The position numbers and the translations under genes were made by a program. This document shows, in pieces, positions 10,124-21,655 of a stretch of 32,818 nucleotides of DNA. How positions within the stretch are numbered: position 1 is the stretch's first letter; every line of letters begins with the position of its first letter. Source of the DNA: Liolophura sinensis (Eukaryota; Mollusca; Polyplacophora; Chitonida; Chitonidae); the NCBI RefSeq assembly GCF_032854445.1, contig NW_027018384.1, forward strand, positions 1 through 32,818, written 5' to 3'. The notes under the pieces are model-generated. The model saw nothing but the letters and a program-made list of their open reading frames with translations. It was not told the DNA's origin and ran no database searches.

Positions 10124-10672
10124 TTGAATGATCATTTATGTCATAATCACGTGCGTAGCAACGGCTCTTACTCCATGGAAACCAGGGAAATTTGCAATTT
10201 GTCAACAGCTGCCGATGCCTGGCTCAATTCCGAATCTTTTGGCACCTTACTGTAGTGGGTCAGTGTTCAGTTGTACTTTTTACAGCAGACTGTATCAAGT
10301 ACCGTGTGTTTTTCGTGTACAAATGGTGTGGTTTTTCTACACGTAGATAAAGACATTGAGATTGTCTTGGACTTAGAAGTAAGGCAATTGCTGGGTGAGT
10401 TAAATGGGCTTGGCCCAAAGATTTGACGTCTTCTGGGCTACCGAAGGGCACATAACATATAGTCAAAAGTTGAATATAGTAATGACCAGTCGCGATGGTA
10501 CATAGTACAGTGTAGCCGATTTCAATTAAGAAAAAGACCAGGTAAAAATGCAAAAGTGGAAAAATTGTTCCAGTGCTGCTGGTAAGAGGCTAATCCGACG
10601 TATTTTGTGACGAGAAATCGAATGGTGCAAACTGCGTTGCTCTCCGAACAATACTTTTGCCTGTAGTGACAA
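10124..10672 (+). repeat. Monomer m19
   Basis: GT, 78G, 110A, ACTGTAGTGGG, ACCGTGTG, TTTCGTGTAC, 261G, GGCTTGGCCC, GAC, 334A, 374G, 407G, 420T, AACTGCG and CCGAAC. 5' half is m1-like, 3' half m6/m13-like. Confidence 0.95.
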
Positions 10673-11221
10673 TTGAATGATCATTTATGTCATAATCACG
10701 TGCACAGCAACGGCTCTTACTCCATGGAAACCAGGGAAATTTGCAATTTTTCAACAGCTGCCGATACCTGGCTCAATTCCGCATCTTTTGGCACCTTATT
10801 CATGTGGGATTGTGGTCAGTTGTACTTTTTACAGCAGACTGTATCAAGTACCTTGTGTTTTTTATGTACAAATGGTGTGGTTTTTCTACACGTAGATAAA
10901 GACATTGAGATTGTCTTGGACTTAGAAGTAAGACAATTGCTGGGTGAGTTAAATGGGCTTAGCCCAAAGATTCGATGTCTTTTGGGCTACCGAAGGGCAC
11001 AGAACTTATAGTCAAAAGTTGAATATAGTAATGACCAGTCGCGATTGTACAGAGTACAGTGTAGCCGATTTCAATTAACAAAAAGACCAGGTAAAAATGC
11101 AAAAGTGGAAAAACTGTTCCAGTGCTGCTGGTAAGAGGCTAATCCGACGTATTTTGTGACGAGAAATCGAATGGTGCAAACCGCGTTGCTCTCCGACCAA
11201 TACTTTTGGCTGTTGTGACAA
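10673..11221 (+). repeat. Monomer m20 (D class)
   Basis: AC, 94A, D cluster, 191T, 205G, ATTCGATGTCTTTTGGG (both substitutions private), GGCACAGAAC and TGTTGTGAC. Equivalent to m11 with its 5' end intact. Confidence 0.95.
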
Positions 11222-11770
11222 TTGAATGATCATTTATGTCATAATCACGTGCCCAGCAACGGCTCTTACTCCATGGAAACCAGGGAAATTTGCAATTTTT
11301 CAACAGCTGCCGATGCCTGGCTCAATTCCGCATCTTTTGGCACCTTACTGAAGTGGGTCAGTGTTCAGTTGTACTTTTTACAGCAGACTGTATCAAGTAC
11401 CTTGTGTTTTTCACGTACAAATGGTCTGGTTTCTCTACACGTAGATAAAGACATTGAGATTGTCTTGCACTTAGAAGTAAGGCAATTGCTGGGCGAGTTA
11501 AATGGGCTGAGCCCAAAGATTTCAGGTCTTCTGGGCTACCGAAGGGCACATAACTTATAGTCAAAAGTTGAATATAGTAATGACCAGTCGCGATGGTACA
11601 TAGTACAGTGTAGCCGATTTCAATTAAGAAAAAGACCAGGTAAAAATGCAAAAGTGGAAAAATTGTTCCAGTGCTGCTGGTAAGAGGCTAATCCGACGTA
11701 TTTTGTGACGAGAAATCGAATGGTGCAAACCTCGTTGCTCTCCGAACAATACTTTTGCCTGTAGTGACAA
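11222..11770 (+). repeat. Monomer m21 (R 5' half, m13-like 3' half)
   Basis: Up to 334T it is R class (CACG, CTTGCAC, GGGCTGAGCCC, CAG). From offset 368 it has CGCGATGG, 407G, 420T, CCTCGTTG and CCGAACAATAC of m6/m13. The switch lies between offsets 334 and 374. Confidence 0.95.
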
Positions 11771-12319
11771 TTGAATGATCATTTATGTCATAATCACGTG
11801 CACAGCAACGGCTCTTACTCCATGGAAACCAGGGAAATTTGCAATTTGTCAACAGCTGCCGATACCTGGCTCAATTCCGCATCTTTTGGCACCTTATTCA
11901 TGTGGGATTGTGGTCAGTTGTACTTTTTACAGCAGACTGTATCAAGTACCTTTTGTTTTTTATGTACAAATGGTGTGGTTTTTCTACACGTAGATAAAGA
12001 CATTGAGATTGTCTTGGACTTAGAAGTAAGACAGTTGCTGGGTGAGTTAAATGGGCTTAGCCCAAAGATTTGACGTCTTCTGGGCTACCGAAGTTCACAG
12101 AACTTATAGTCAAAAGTTGAATATAGTAATGACCAGTCGCGATTGTACAGAGTACAGTGTAGCCGATTTCAATTAACAAAAAGACCAGGTAAAAATGCAA
12201 AAGTGGAAAAACTGTTCCAGTGCTGCTGGTAAGAGGCTAATCCGACGTATCTTGTGACGAGAAATCGAAAGGTGCAAACCGCGTTGCTCTCCGACCAATA
12301 CTTTTGGCTGTTGTGACAA
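11771..12319 (+). repeat. Monomer m22 (D class)
   Basis: AC, 78G, 94A, D cluster, ACCTTTTGTTTTTT, 205G, AGACAGTTG, TTCACAGAAC, CGTATCTTG and GAAAGGTGC. Confidence 0.95.
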
Positions 12320-12868
12320 TTGAATGATCATTTATGTCATAATCACGTGCACAGCAACGGCTCTTACTCCATGGAAACCAGGGAAATTTGCAATTTGTCA
12401 ACAGCTGCCGATGCCTGGCTCAATTCCGAATCTTTTGGCACCTTACTGAAGTGGGTCAGTGTTCAGTTGTACTTTTTACAGCAGACTGTATCAAGTACCT
12501 TGTGTTTTTTATGTACAAATGGTGTGGTTTTTTTACACGTAGATAAAGACATTGAGATTGTCTTGGACTTAGAAGTAAGACAATTGCTGGGTGAGTTAAA
12601 AGGGCTTAGCCCAAAGATTTGACGTCTTTTGGGCTACCGAAGGGCACAGAACTTATAGTCAAAAGTTGAATATAGTAATGACCAGTCGCGATTGTACAGA
12701 GTACAGTGTAGCCGATTTCAATGAACAAAAAGACCAGGTAAAAATGCAAAAGTGGAAAAACTGTTCCAGTGCTGCTGGTAAGAGGCTAATCCGACGTATC
12801 TTGTGACGAGAAATCGAATGGTGCAAACCGCGTTGCTCTCCGACCAATACTTTTGGCTGTTGTGACAA
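12320..12868 (+). repeat. Monomer m23 (N 5' half, D-tail 3' half)
   Basis: 5' part: AC, 78G, 110A as in the N class. 3' part: GTCTTTTGGGC, GGCACAGAAC, CGTATCTTG and TGTTGTGAC as in m11/m20. Private TTAAAAGGGC and CAATGAACAAA. Confidence 0.95.
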
Positions 12869-13417
12869 CTGAATGATCATTTATGTCATAATCACGTGCC
12901 CAGCAACGGCTCTTACTCCATGGAAACCAGGGAAATTTGCAATTTTTCAACAGCTGCCGATGCCTGGCTCAATTCCGCATCTTTTGGCACCTTACTGAAG
13001 TGGGTCAGTGTTCAGTTGTACTTTTTACAGCAGACTGTATCAAGTACCTTGTGTTTTTCACGTACAAATGGTCTGGTTTCTCTACACGTAGATAAAGACA
13101 TTGAGATTGTCTTGCACTTAGAAATAAGGCAATTGCTGGGCGAGTTAAATTGGCTGAGCCCAAAGATTTCAGGTCTTGTGGGCTACCGAAGGGCACATAA
13201 CTTATAGTCAAAAGTTGAATATAGTAATGACCAGTAGCGATTGTACAGAGTACAGTGTAGCCGATTTTAATTAACAAAAAGACCAGGCAAAAATGCAAAA
13301 GTGGAAAAACTGTTCCAGTGCTGCAGGTAAGAGGCTAATTCGACGTATTTTGTGACGAGAAATCGAATGGTGTAAACCGCGCTGCTCTCCGACCAATACA
13401 TTTGGCTGTAGTGACAA
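12869..13417 (+). repeat. Monomer m24 (R class)
   Basis: Starts CTGAATG. CACG, GTTTCTC, CTTGCAC, GAAATAAGG, AATTGGCTGAGCCC, CAG, GTCTTGTGGG, CAGTAGCG, GATTTTAATT, TGCAGGTAAG, TTCGACG, GTGTAAACCGCGCTG and ATACATTTGG: an unusually diverged R copy. Confidence 0.95.
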
Positions 13418-13966
13418 TTGAATGATCATTTATGTCATAATCACGTGCCCAGCAACGGCTCTTACTCCATGGAAACCAGGGAAATTTGCAATTTGTCAAC
13501 AGCTGCCGATGCCTGGCTCAATTCCGCATCTTTTGGCACCTTACTGAAGTGGGTCAGTGTTCAGTTGTACTTTTTACAGCAGACTGTATCAAGTACCTTG
13601 TGTTTTTTATGTACAAATGGTGTGGTTTTTCTACACGTAGATAAAGACATTGAGACTGTCTTGGACTTAGAAGTAAGGCAATTGCTGGGTGAGTTAAATG
13701 CGCTTAGCCCAAAGATTTGACGTCTTCTGGGCTACCGAAGGGCACATAACATATAGTCAAAAGTTGAATATAGTAATGACCAGTGGCGATGGTACATAGT
13801 ACAGTGTAGCCGATTTCAATTAACAAAAAGACTAGGCAAAAATGCAAAATTGGAAAAATTGTCCCAGTGCTGCTGGTAAGAGGCTAATCCGACGTATTTT
13901 GTGACGACAAATCGAATGGTGCAAACCGCGTTGCTCTCCAACCAATACTTTTGCCTGTAGTGACAA
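13418..13966 (+). repeat. Monomer m25 (N class)
   Basis: CC, 78G, 110C, 191T, 205G, GAGACTGTC, 261G, AATGCGCTTAGCCC, GAC, 334A, CAGTGGCGATGG, AGACTAGG, 433T, TTGTCCCAG, 491C and CTCCAACC. Confidence 0.95.
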
Positions 13967-14515
13967 TTGAATGATCATTTATGTCATAATCACGTGCCCA
14001 GCAACGGCTCTTACTCCATGGAAACCAGGGAAATTTGCAATTTTTCAACAGCTGCCGATGCCTGGCTCAATTCCGCATCTTTTGGCACCTTGCTGAAGTG
14101 GGTCAGTGTTCAGTTGTACTTTTTACAGCAGACTGTATCAAGTACCTTGTGTTTTTCACGTACAAATGGTCTGGTTTCTCTACACGTAGATAAAGACATT
14201 GAGATTGTCTTGCACTTAGAAGTAAGGCAATTGCTGGGCGAGTTAAATGGGCTGAGCCCAAAGATTTCAGGTCTTCTGGGCTACCGAAGGGCACATAACT
14301 TATAGTCAAAAGTTGAATATAGTAATGACCAGTCACGATTGTACAGAGTACAGTGTAGCCGATTTCAATTAACAAAAAGACCAGGCAAAAATGCAAAAGT
14401 GGAAAAACTGTTCCAGTGCTGCTGGTAAGAGGCTAATTCGACGTATTTTGTGACGAGAAATCGAATGGTGCAAACCGCGTTGCTCTCCGACCAATACTTT
14501 TGGCTGTAGTGACAA
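13967..14515 (+). repeat. Monomer m26 (R class)
   Basis: CC, CCTTGCTG, CACG, CTTGCAC, GGCGAG, GGGCTGAGCCC, CAG, CAGTCACGATTG and TTCGACG. Confidence 0.95.
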
Positions 14516-15064
14516 TTGAATTATTATTTATGTCATAATCACGTGCACAGCAACGGCTCTTACTCCATGGAAACTAGGGAAATTTGCAATTTTTCAACAG
14601 CTGCCGATGCCTGGCTCAATTCCGCATCTTTTGGCACCTTACTGAAGTGGGTCAGTGTTCAGTTGTACTTTTTACAGCAAACTGTATCAAGTACTTTGTG
14701 TTTTTCATGTACAAATGGTGTGGTTTTTTTACACGTAGATAAAGACATTGAGATTGTCTTGCACTTAGAAGTAAGGCAATTGCTGGGTGAGTTAAATGGT
14801 CTTAGCCCAAAGATTTCAGGTCTTCTGGGCTACCGAAGGGCACATAACTTATAGTCAAAAGTTGAATATAGTAATGACCAGTCGCGATTGTACAGAGTAC
14901 AGTGTAGCCGATTTCAATTAACAAAAAGACCAGGCAAAAATGCAAAAGTGGAAAAACTGTTCCAGTGCTGCTGGTAAGAGGCTAATCCGACGTATTTTGT
15001 GACGACAAATCGAATGGTGCAATCCGCGATGCTCTCCGACCAATACTTTTGGCTGTAGCGACAA
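14516..15064 (+). repeat. Monomer m27 (A of an A-B pair)
   Basis: GAATTATTATTTATG, AC, AAACTAGGG, CAGCAAACTG, GTACTTTG, CATG, GTTTTTTTACACG, CTTGCAC, 285T, CAG, 491C and GCGATG. Near twin of m29. Confidence 0.95.
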
Positions 15065-15613
15065 TTCAATGATCATTTATGTCATAATCACGTGCCCAGC
15101 AACGGCTCTTACTCCATGGAAACCAGGGAAATTTGCAATTTTTCAACAGCTGCCGATGCCTGGCTCAATTCCGAATCTTTTGGCACCTTACTGAAGTGGG
15201 TCAGTGTTTAGTTGTACTTTTTACAGCAGACTGTATCAAGTACCTTGTGTTTTTTATGTACAAATGGTCTGGTTTTTCTACACGTAGATAAAGACATTGA
15301 GATTGTCTTGGACTTAGAAGTAAGACAATTGCTGGGTGAGTTAAATGGGCTTAGCCCAAAGATTTGACGTCTTCTGGGCAACCGAAGGGCACATAACTTA
15401 TAGTCAAAAGTTGAATATAGTAATGACCAGTAGCGATTGTACAGAGTACAGTGTAGCCGATTTCAATTAACAAAAAGACCAGGTAAAAATGCAAAAGTGG
15501 AAAAACTGTTCCAGTGCTGCTGGTAAGAGGCTAATCCGACGTATTTTGTGACGAGAAATCGAATGGTGCAAACCGCGTTGCTCTCCGACCAATACTTTTG
15601 GCTGTAGTGACAA
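15065..15613 (+). repeat. Monomer m28 (B, S class)
   Basis: 3C, CC, 110A, TAG at 145, 191T, 205C, GAC, TGGGCAACCG, CAGTAGCG and 420T. Confidence 0.95.
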
Positions 15614-16162
15614 TTGGATGATCATTTATGTCATAATCACGTGCCCAGCAACGGCTCTTACTCCATGGAAACTAGGGAAATTTGCAATTTTTCAACAGCT
15701 GCCGATGCCTGGCTCAATTCCGCATCTTTTGGCACCTTACTGAAGTGGGTCAGTGTTCAGTTGTACTTTTTACAGCAGACTGTATCAAGTACTTTGTGTT
15801 TTTCATGTACAAATGGTGTGGTTTTTTTACACGTAGATAAAGACATTGAGATTGTCTTGCACTTAGAAGTAAGGCAATTGCTGGGTGAGTTAAATGGTCT
15901 TAGCCCAAAGATTTCAGGTCTTCTGGGCTACCGAAGGGCACATAACTTATAGTCAAAAGTTGAATATAGTAATGACCAGTCGCGATTGTACAGAGTACAG
16001 TGTAGCCGATTTCAATTAACAAAAAGACCAGGTAAAAATGCAAAAGTGGAAAAACTGTTCCAGTGCTGCTGGCAAGAGGCTAATCCGACGTATTTTGTGA
16101 CGACAAATCGAATGGTGCAATCCGCGATGCTCTCCGACCAATACTTTTGGCTGTAGCGACAA
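15614..16162 (+). repeat. Monomer m29 (A of an A-B pair)
   Basis: TTGGATGATC, CC, AAACTAGGG, GTACTTTG, CATG, GTTTTTTTACACG, CTTGCAC, 285T, CAG, 420T, CTGGCAAG, 491C and GCGATG. Confidence 0.95.
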
Positions 16163-16713
16163 TTCAATGATCATTTATGTCATAATCACGTGCCCAGCAA
16201 CGGCTCTTACTCCATGGAAACCAGGGAAATTTGCAATTTGTCAACAGCTGCCGATGCCTGGCTCAATTCCGAATCTTTTGGCACCTTACTGAAGTGGGTC
16301 AGTGTTTAGTTGTACTTTTTACAGCAGACTATATCAAGTACCTTGTGTTTTTTATGTACAAATGGTGTGGTTTTTCTACACGTAGATAAAGACATTGAGA
16401 TTGTCTTGCACTTAGAAGTAAGACAATTGCTGGGTGAGTTAAATGGGCTTAGCCCAAAGATTTGACGTCTTCTGGGCTACCGAAGGGCACATAACTTATA
16501 GTCAAAAGTTGAATATAGTAAATGACCAGTCGCGATGGTACATAGTACAGTGTAGCCGACTTCAATTAAGAAAAAGACCAGGCAAAAATGCAAAAGTGGA
16601 AAAACTGTTCGAGTGCTGCTGGTAAGAGGCTAATCCGACGTATTTTTTGTGACGAGAAATCGAATGGTGCAAACCGCGTTGCTCTCCGACCATACTTTTG
16701 GCTGTAGTGACAA
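16163..16713 (+). repeat. Monomer m30 (B, S class), indel-bearing
   Basis: 551 bp. 3C, 78G, 110A, TAG at 145, ACTATATCAAG, 205G, CTTGCAC, GAC, AGTAAATGACC (+1), 374G, GCCGACTTC, 407G, GTTCGAGTG, a T run two longer in TATTTTTTGTG, and GACCATAC (-1). Sits at the left edge of the 12-mer region. Confidence 0.95.
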
Positions 16714-17262
16714 TTGAATGATCATTGATGTCATAATTACGTGCCCAGCAACGGCTCTTACTCCATGGAAACCAGGGAAATTTGCAATTTTTCAACAGCT
16801 GCCGATGCCTGGCTCAATTCCGCATCTTTTGGCACCTTACTGAAGTGGGTCAGTGTTCAGTTGTACTTTTTACAGCAGACTGTATCAAGTACCTTGTGTT
16901 TTTCATGTACAAATGGTGTGGTTTTTCTACACGTAGATAAAGACATTGAGATTGTCTTGGACTTAGAAGTAAGGCAATTGCTGGGTGAGTTAAATGGGCT
17001 TGGCCCAAAGATTTCAGGTCTTCTGGGCTACCGAAGGGCACATAACATATAGTCAAAAGTTGAATATAGTAATGACCAGTCGCGATGGTACATAGTACAG
17101 TGTAGCCGATTTCAATTAACAAAAAGACCAGGCAAAAATGCAAAAGTGGAAAAACTGTTCGAGTGCTGCTGGTAAGAGGCTAATCCGACGTATTTTGTGA
17201 CGAGAAATCGAATGGTGCAAACCGCGTTGCTCTCCGACCAATACTTTTGCCTGTAGTGACAA
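16714..17262 (+). repeat. Monomer m31 (HOR position 1)
   Basis: 14G, AATTACGTG, CC, CATG, 205G, 261G, GGCTTGGCCC, CAG, 334A, 374G and GTTCGAGTG. From offset ~130 onward it is the source type of m43 and m55. Confidence 0.95.
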
Positions 17263-17811
17263 TTGAGTGATCATTTATGTCATAATCACGTGCCCAGCAA
17301 CGGCTCTTACTCCATGGAAACCAGGGAAATTTGCAATTTTTCAACAGCTGCCGATACCTGGCTCAATTCCGAATCTTTTGGCACCTTACTGAAGTGGGTC
17401 AGTGTTCAGTTGTACTTTTTACAGCAGACTGTATCAAGTACCTTGTGTTTTTTATGTACAAATGGTCTGGTTTTTCTACACGTAGATAAAGACATTGAGA
17501 TTGTCTTGGGCTTAGAAGTAAGACAATTGCTGGGTGAGTTAAATGGGCTTAGCCCAAAGATTTGACGTCTTCTGGGCTACCGAAGGGCACATAACTTATA
17601 GTCAAAAGTTGAATATAGTAATGACCAGTCGCGATTGTACAGAGTACAGTGTAGCCGATTTCAATTAAGTAAAAGACCAGGCAAAAATGCAAAAGTGGAA
17701 AAGCTGTTCCAGTGCTGCTGGTAAGCGGCCAATCCGACGTATTTTGTGACGACAAATCGAATGGTGCAAACCGCGTTGCTCTCCGACCAATACTTTTGGC
17801 TGTAGTGACAA
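17263..17811 (+). repeat. Monomer m32 (HOR position 2)
   Basis: TTGAGTGATC, 94A, 110A, 191T, 205C, CTTGGGCTTAG, GAC, ATTAAGTAAAAG, GGAAAAGCTG, TAAGCGGCCAATCC and 491C. Confidence 0.95.
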
Positions 17812-18360
17812 TTGAATGATCATTGATGTCATAATCACGTGCCCAGCAACGGCTCTTACTCCATGGAAACCAGGGAAATTTGCAATTTTTCAACAGCTGC
17901 CGATGCCTGGCTCAATTCCGCATCTTTTGGCACCTTACTGAAGTGGGTCAGTGTTCAGTTGTACTTTTTACAGCAGACTGTATCAAGTACCTTGTGTTTT
18001 ATATGTACAAATGGTGTGGTTTATCTACACGTAGATAAAGACATTGAGATTGTCTTGGACTTAGAAGTAAGACAATTGCTGGGTGAGTTAAATGGGCTTA
18101 GCCCAAAGATTTCAGGTCTTCTGGGCTACCGAAGGGCACATAACTTATAGTCAAAAGTTGAATATAGTAATGACCAGTCGCGATTGTACAGAGTACAGTG
18201 TAGATGATTTCAATTAACAAAAAGACCAGGCAAAAATGCAAAAGTGGAAAAACTGTTCCAGTGCTGCTGGTAAGAGGCTAATCCGACGTATTTTGTGACG
18301 AGAAATCGAATGGTGCAAACCGCGTTGCTCTCCGACCAATACTTTTGGCTGTAGTGACAA
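17812..18360 (+). repeat. Monomer m33 (HOR position 3)
   Basis: 14G, private TTTTATATG, 205G, GTTTATCTAC, CAG and TGTAGATGATTT. Confidence 0.95.
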
Positions 18361-18909
18361 TTGAATGATCATTGATGTCATAATCACGTGCCCAGCAACG
18401 GCTCTTAGTCCATGGAAACCAGGGAAATTTGCAATTTTTCAACAGCTGCCGATGCCTGGCTCAATTCCGCATCTTTTGGCACCTTACTGAAGTGGGTCAG
18501 TGTTCAGTTGTACTTTTTACAGCAGACTGTATCAAGTACTTTGTGTTTTTCATGTACAAATGGTGTGGTTTTTCTACACGTAGATAAAGACATTGAGATT
18601 ATCTTGCACTTAGAAGTAAGGCAATTGCTGGGTGAGTTAAATGGGCTTAGCCCAAAGATTTCAGGTCTTCTGGGCTACCGAAGGGCACATAACTTATAGT
18701 CAAAAGTTGAATGTAGTAATGACCAGTCGCGATTGTACAGAGTACAGTGTAGCCGATTTCAATTAACAAAAAGACCAGGCAAAAATGCAAAAGTGGAAAA
18801 ACTGTTCCAGTGCTGCTGGTAAGAGGCTAATCCGACGTATTTTGTGACGACAAATCGAATGGTGCAATACGCGATGCTCTCCGACCAATACTTTTGGCTG
18901 TAGCGACAA
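18361..18909 (+). repeat. Monomer m34 (HOR position 4)
   Basis: 14G, private CTTAGTCC and TTGAATGTAG, GTACTTTG, CATG, GATTATCTTGCAC, CAG, 491C and GCAATACGCGATG. Confidence 0.95.
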
Positions 18910-19458
18910 TTCAATGATCATTTATGTCATAATCACGTGCCCAGCAACGGCTCTTACTCCATGGAAACCAGGGAAATTTGCAATTTGTCAACAGCTGCCG
19001 ATGCCTGGCTCAATTCCGAATCTTTTGGCACCTTACTGAAGTGGGTCACTGTTTAGTTGTACTTTTTACAGCAGACTGTATCAAGTACCTTGTGTTTTTC
19101 ATGTACAAATGGTGTGGTTTTTCTACACGTAGATAAAGACATTGAGATTGTCTTGCACTTAGAAGTAAGACAATTGCTGGGTGAGTTAAATGGGCTTAGC
19201 CCAAAGATTTGACGTCTTCTGGGCTACCGAAGTGCACATAACTTATAGTCAAAAGTTGAATATAGTAATGACCAGTCGCGATTGTACAGAGTACAGTGTA
19301 GCCGATTTCAATTAACAAAAAGACCAGGTAAAAATGCAAAAGTGGAAAAACTGTTCCAGTGCTGCTGGTAAGAGGCTAATCCGACGTATTTTGTGACGAG
19401 AAATCGAATGGTGCAAACCGCGTTGCTCTCCGACTAATACTGGTGCCTGTAGTGACAA
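18910..19458 (+). repeat. Monomer m35 (HOR position 5, S class)
   Basis: 3C, 78G, 110A, GTCACTGTTTAG, CATG, CTTGCAC, GAC, GAAGTGCAC, 420T and CGACTAATACTGGTGCC. Confidence 0.95.
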
Positions 19459-20007
19459 TTGAATGATCATTTATGTCATAATCACGTGCCCAGCAACGGC
19501 TCTTACTCCATGGAAACCAGGGAAATTTGCAATTTTTCAACAGCTGCCGATGCCTGGCTCAATTCCGCATCTTTTGGCACCTTGCTGAAGTGGGTCAGTG
19601 TTCAGTTGTACTTTTTACAGCAGACTGTATAAAGTACTTTGTGTTTTTCATGTACAAATGGTGTGGTTTTTCTACACGTAGATAAAGACATTGAGATTAT
19701 CTTGCACTTAGAAGTAAGGCAATTGCTGGGTGAGTTAAATGGTCTTAGCCCAAAGATTTCAGGTCTTCTGGGCTACCGAAGGGCACATAACTTATAGTCA
19801 AAAGTTGAATATAGTAATGACCAGTCGCGATTGTACAGAGTACAGTGTAGCCGATTTCAATTAACAAAAAGACCAGGCAAAAATGCAAAAGTGGAAAAAC
19901 TGTTCCAGTGCTGCTGGTAAGAGGCTAATCCGACGTATTTTGTGACGACAAATCGAATGGTGCAATCCGCGATGCTCTCCGACCAATACTTTTGGCTGTA
20001 GCGACAA
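19459..20007 (+). repeat. Monomer m36 (HOR position 6)
   Basis: CCTTGCTGAAG, private GTATAAAGTAC, CTTTGTG, CATG, GATTATCTTGCAC, 285T, CAG, 491C and GCGATG. Its 5' part matches that of m43. Confidence 0.95.
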
Positions 20008-20556
20008 TTCAATGATCATTTATGTCATAATCACGTGCCCAGCAACGGCTCTTACTCCATGGAAACCAGGGAAATTTGCAATTTGTCAACAGCTGCCGAT
20101 GCCTGGCTCAATTCCGAATCTTTTGGCACCTTACTGAAGTGGGTCACTGTTTAGTTGTACTTTTTACAGCAGACTGTATCAAGTACCTTGTGTTTTTCAT
20201 GTACAAATGGTGTGGTTTTTCTACACGTAGATAAAGACATTGAGATTGTCTTGGACTTAGAAGTAAGGCAATTGCTGGGTGAGTTAAATGGGCTTAGCCC
20301 AAAGATTTGACGTCTTCTGGGCTACCGAAGGGCACATAACATATAGTCAAAAGTTGAATATAGTAATGACCAGTCGCGATGGTACATAGTACAGTGTAGC
20401 CGATTTCAATTAAGAAAAAGACCAGGCAAAAATGCAAAAGTGGAAAAACTGTTCCAGTGCTGCTGGTAAGAGGCTAATCCGACGTATTTTGTGACGAGAA
20501 ATCGAATGGTGCAAACCGCGTTGCTCTCCGGACAATACTTTTGCCTGTAGTGACAA
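20008..20556 (+). repeat. Monomer m37 (HOR position 7, S class)
   Basis: 3C, 78G, 110A, GTCACTGTTTAG, CATG, CTTGGAC, 261G, GAC, 334A, 374G, 407G and CTCCGGACAATAC. Confidence 0.95.
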
Positions 20557-21105
20557 TTGAATGATCATTGATGTCATAATCACGTGCCCAGCAACGGCTC
20601 TTACTCCATGGAAACCAGGGATATTTGCAATTTTTTAACAGCTGCCGATGCCTGGCCCAATTCCGCATCTTTTGGCACCTTATAAATGTGGGTCAGTATT
20701 TAGTTGTACTTTTTACAGCAGACTGTATCAAGTACCTTGTGTTTTTTATGTACAAATGGTCTGGTTTTTCTACACGTAGATAAAGACATTGAGACTGTCT
20801 TGGACTTAGAAGTAAGACAATTGTTGGGTGAGTTAAATGGGCTTGGCCCAAAGATTTCAGGTCTTCTGGGCTACCGAAGGGCACATAACTTATAGTCAAA
20901 AGTTGAATATAGTAATGACCAGTCGCGATTGTACAGAGTACAGTGTAGCCGATTTCAATTAACAAAAAGACCAGGCAAAAATGCAAAAGTGAAAAAACTG
21001 TTCCAGTGCTGCTGGCAAGTGGCTAATCCGACGTATTTTGTGACGAGAAATCGAATGGTGCAAACCGCGTTGCTCTCCGACCAATACTTTTGGCTGTAGT
21101 GACAA
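20557..21105 (+). repeat. Monomer m38 (HOR position 8, T class)
   Basis: 14G, GGGATATTTGCAA, TTTTTTAACAG, TGGCCCAATT, TATAAATGTGG, GTATTTAG, GAGACTGTC, ATTGTTGGG, GGCTTGGCCC, CAG, GTGAAAAAACTG and GGCAAGTGGC. Confidence 0.95.
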
Positions 21106-21655
21106 TTGAATGATCATTGATGTCATAATCACGTGCCCAGCAACGGCTCTTACTCCATGGAAACCAGGGAAAATTTGCAATTTTTCAACAGCTCCCGATA
21201 CCTGGCTCAATTCCGCATCTTTTGGCACCTTATTCATGTGGGTCTGTGGTCAGTTGTACTTTTTACAGCAGACTGTATCAAGTACCTTGTGTTTTTTATG
21301 TACAAATGGTCTGGTTTTTCTACACGTAGATAAAGACATTGAGATTGTCTTGGACTTAGAAGTAAGACAATTGCTGGGTGAGTTAAATGGGCTTAGCCCA
21401 AAGATTTGACGTCTTCTGGGCTACCGAAGGGCACATAACTTATAGTCAAAAGTTGAATATAGTAATGACCAGTAGCGATTGTACAGAGTACAGTGTAGCC
21501 GATTTCAATTAACAAAAAGACCAGGTAAAAATGCAAAAGTGGAAAAACTGTTCCAGTGCTGCTGGTAAGAGGCTAATCCGACGTATTTTGTGACGAGAAA
21601 TCGCTAGGTGCAAACCGCGTTGCTCTCCGACCAATACTGGTGCCTGCAGTGACAA
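21106..21655 (+). repeat. Monomer m39 (HOR position 9, D-like)
   Basis: 550 bp, one extra A in GGGAAAATTTGC. 14G, AGCTCCCGATACC, the D-like cluster TTCATGTGGGTCTGTGG, 205C, GAC, CAGTAGCG, TCGCTAGGTGC, ACTGGTGCC and TGCAGTGAC. Confidence 0.95.

Noticed and set aside
460-15952. Recurrent plus-strand open frames of about 100-112 codons in most monomers
   Set aside because: Most start at TTG rather than ATG, have no consistent start context, are broken by different stops and indels among near-identical copies, and vary mainly at amino-acid-changing positions. No domain or motif is recognisable.
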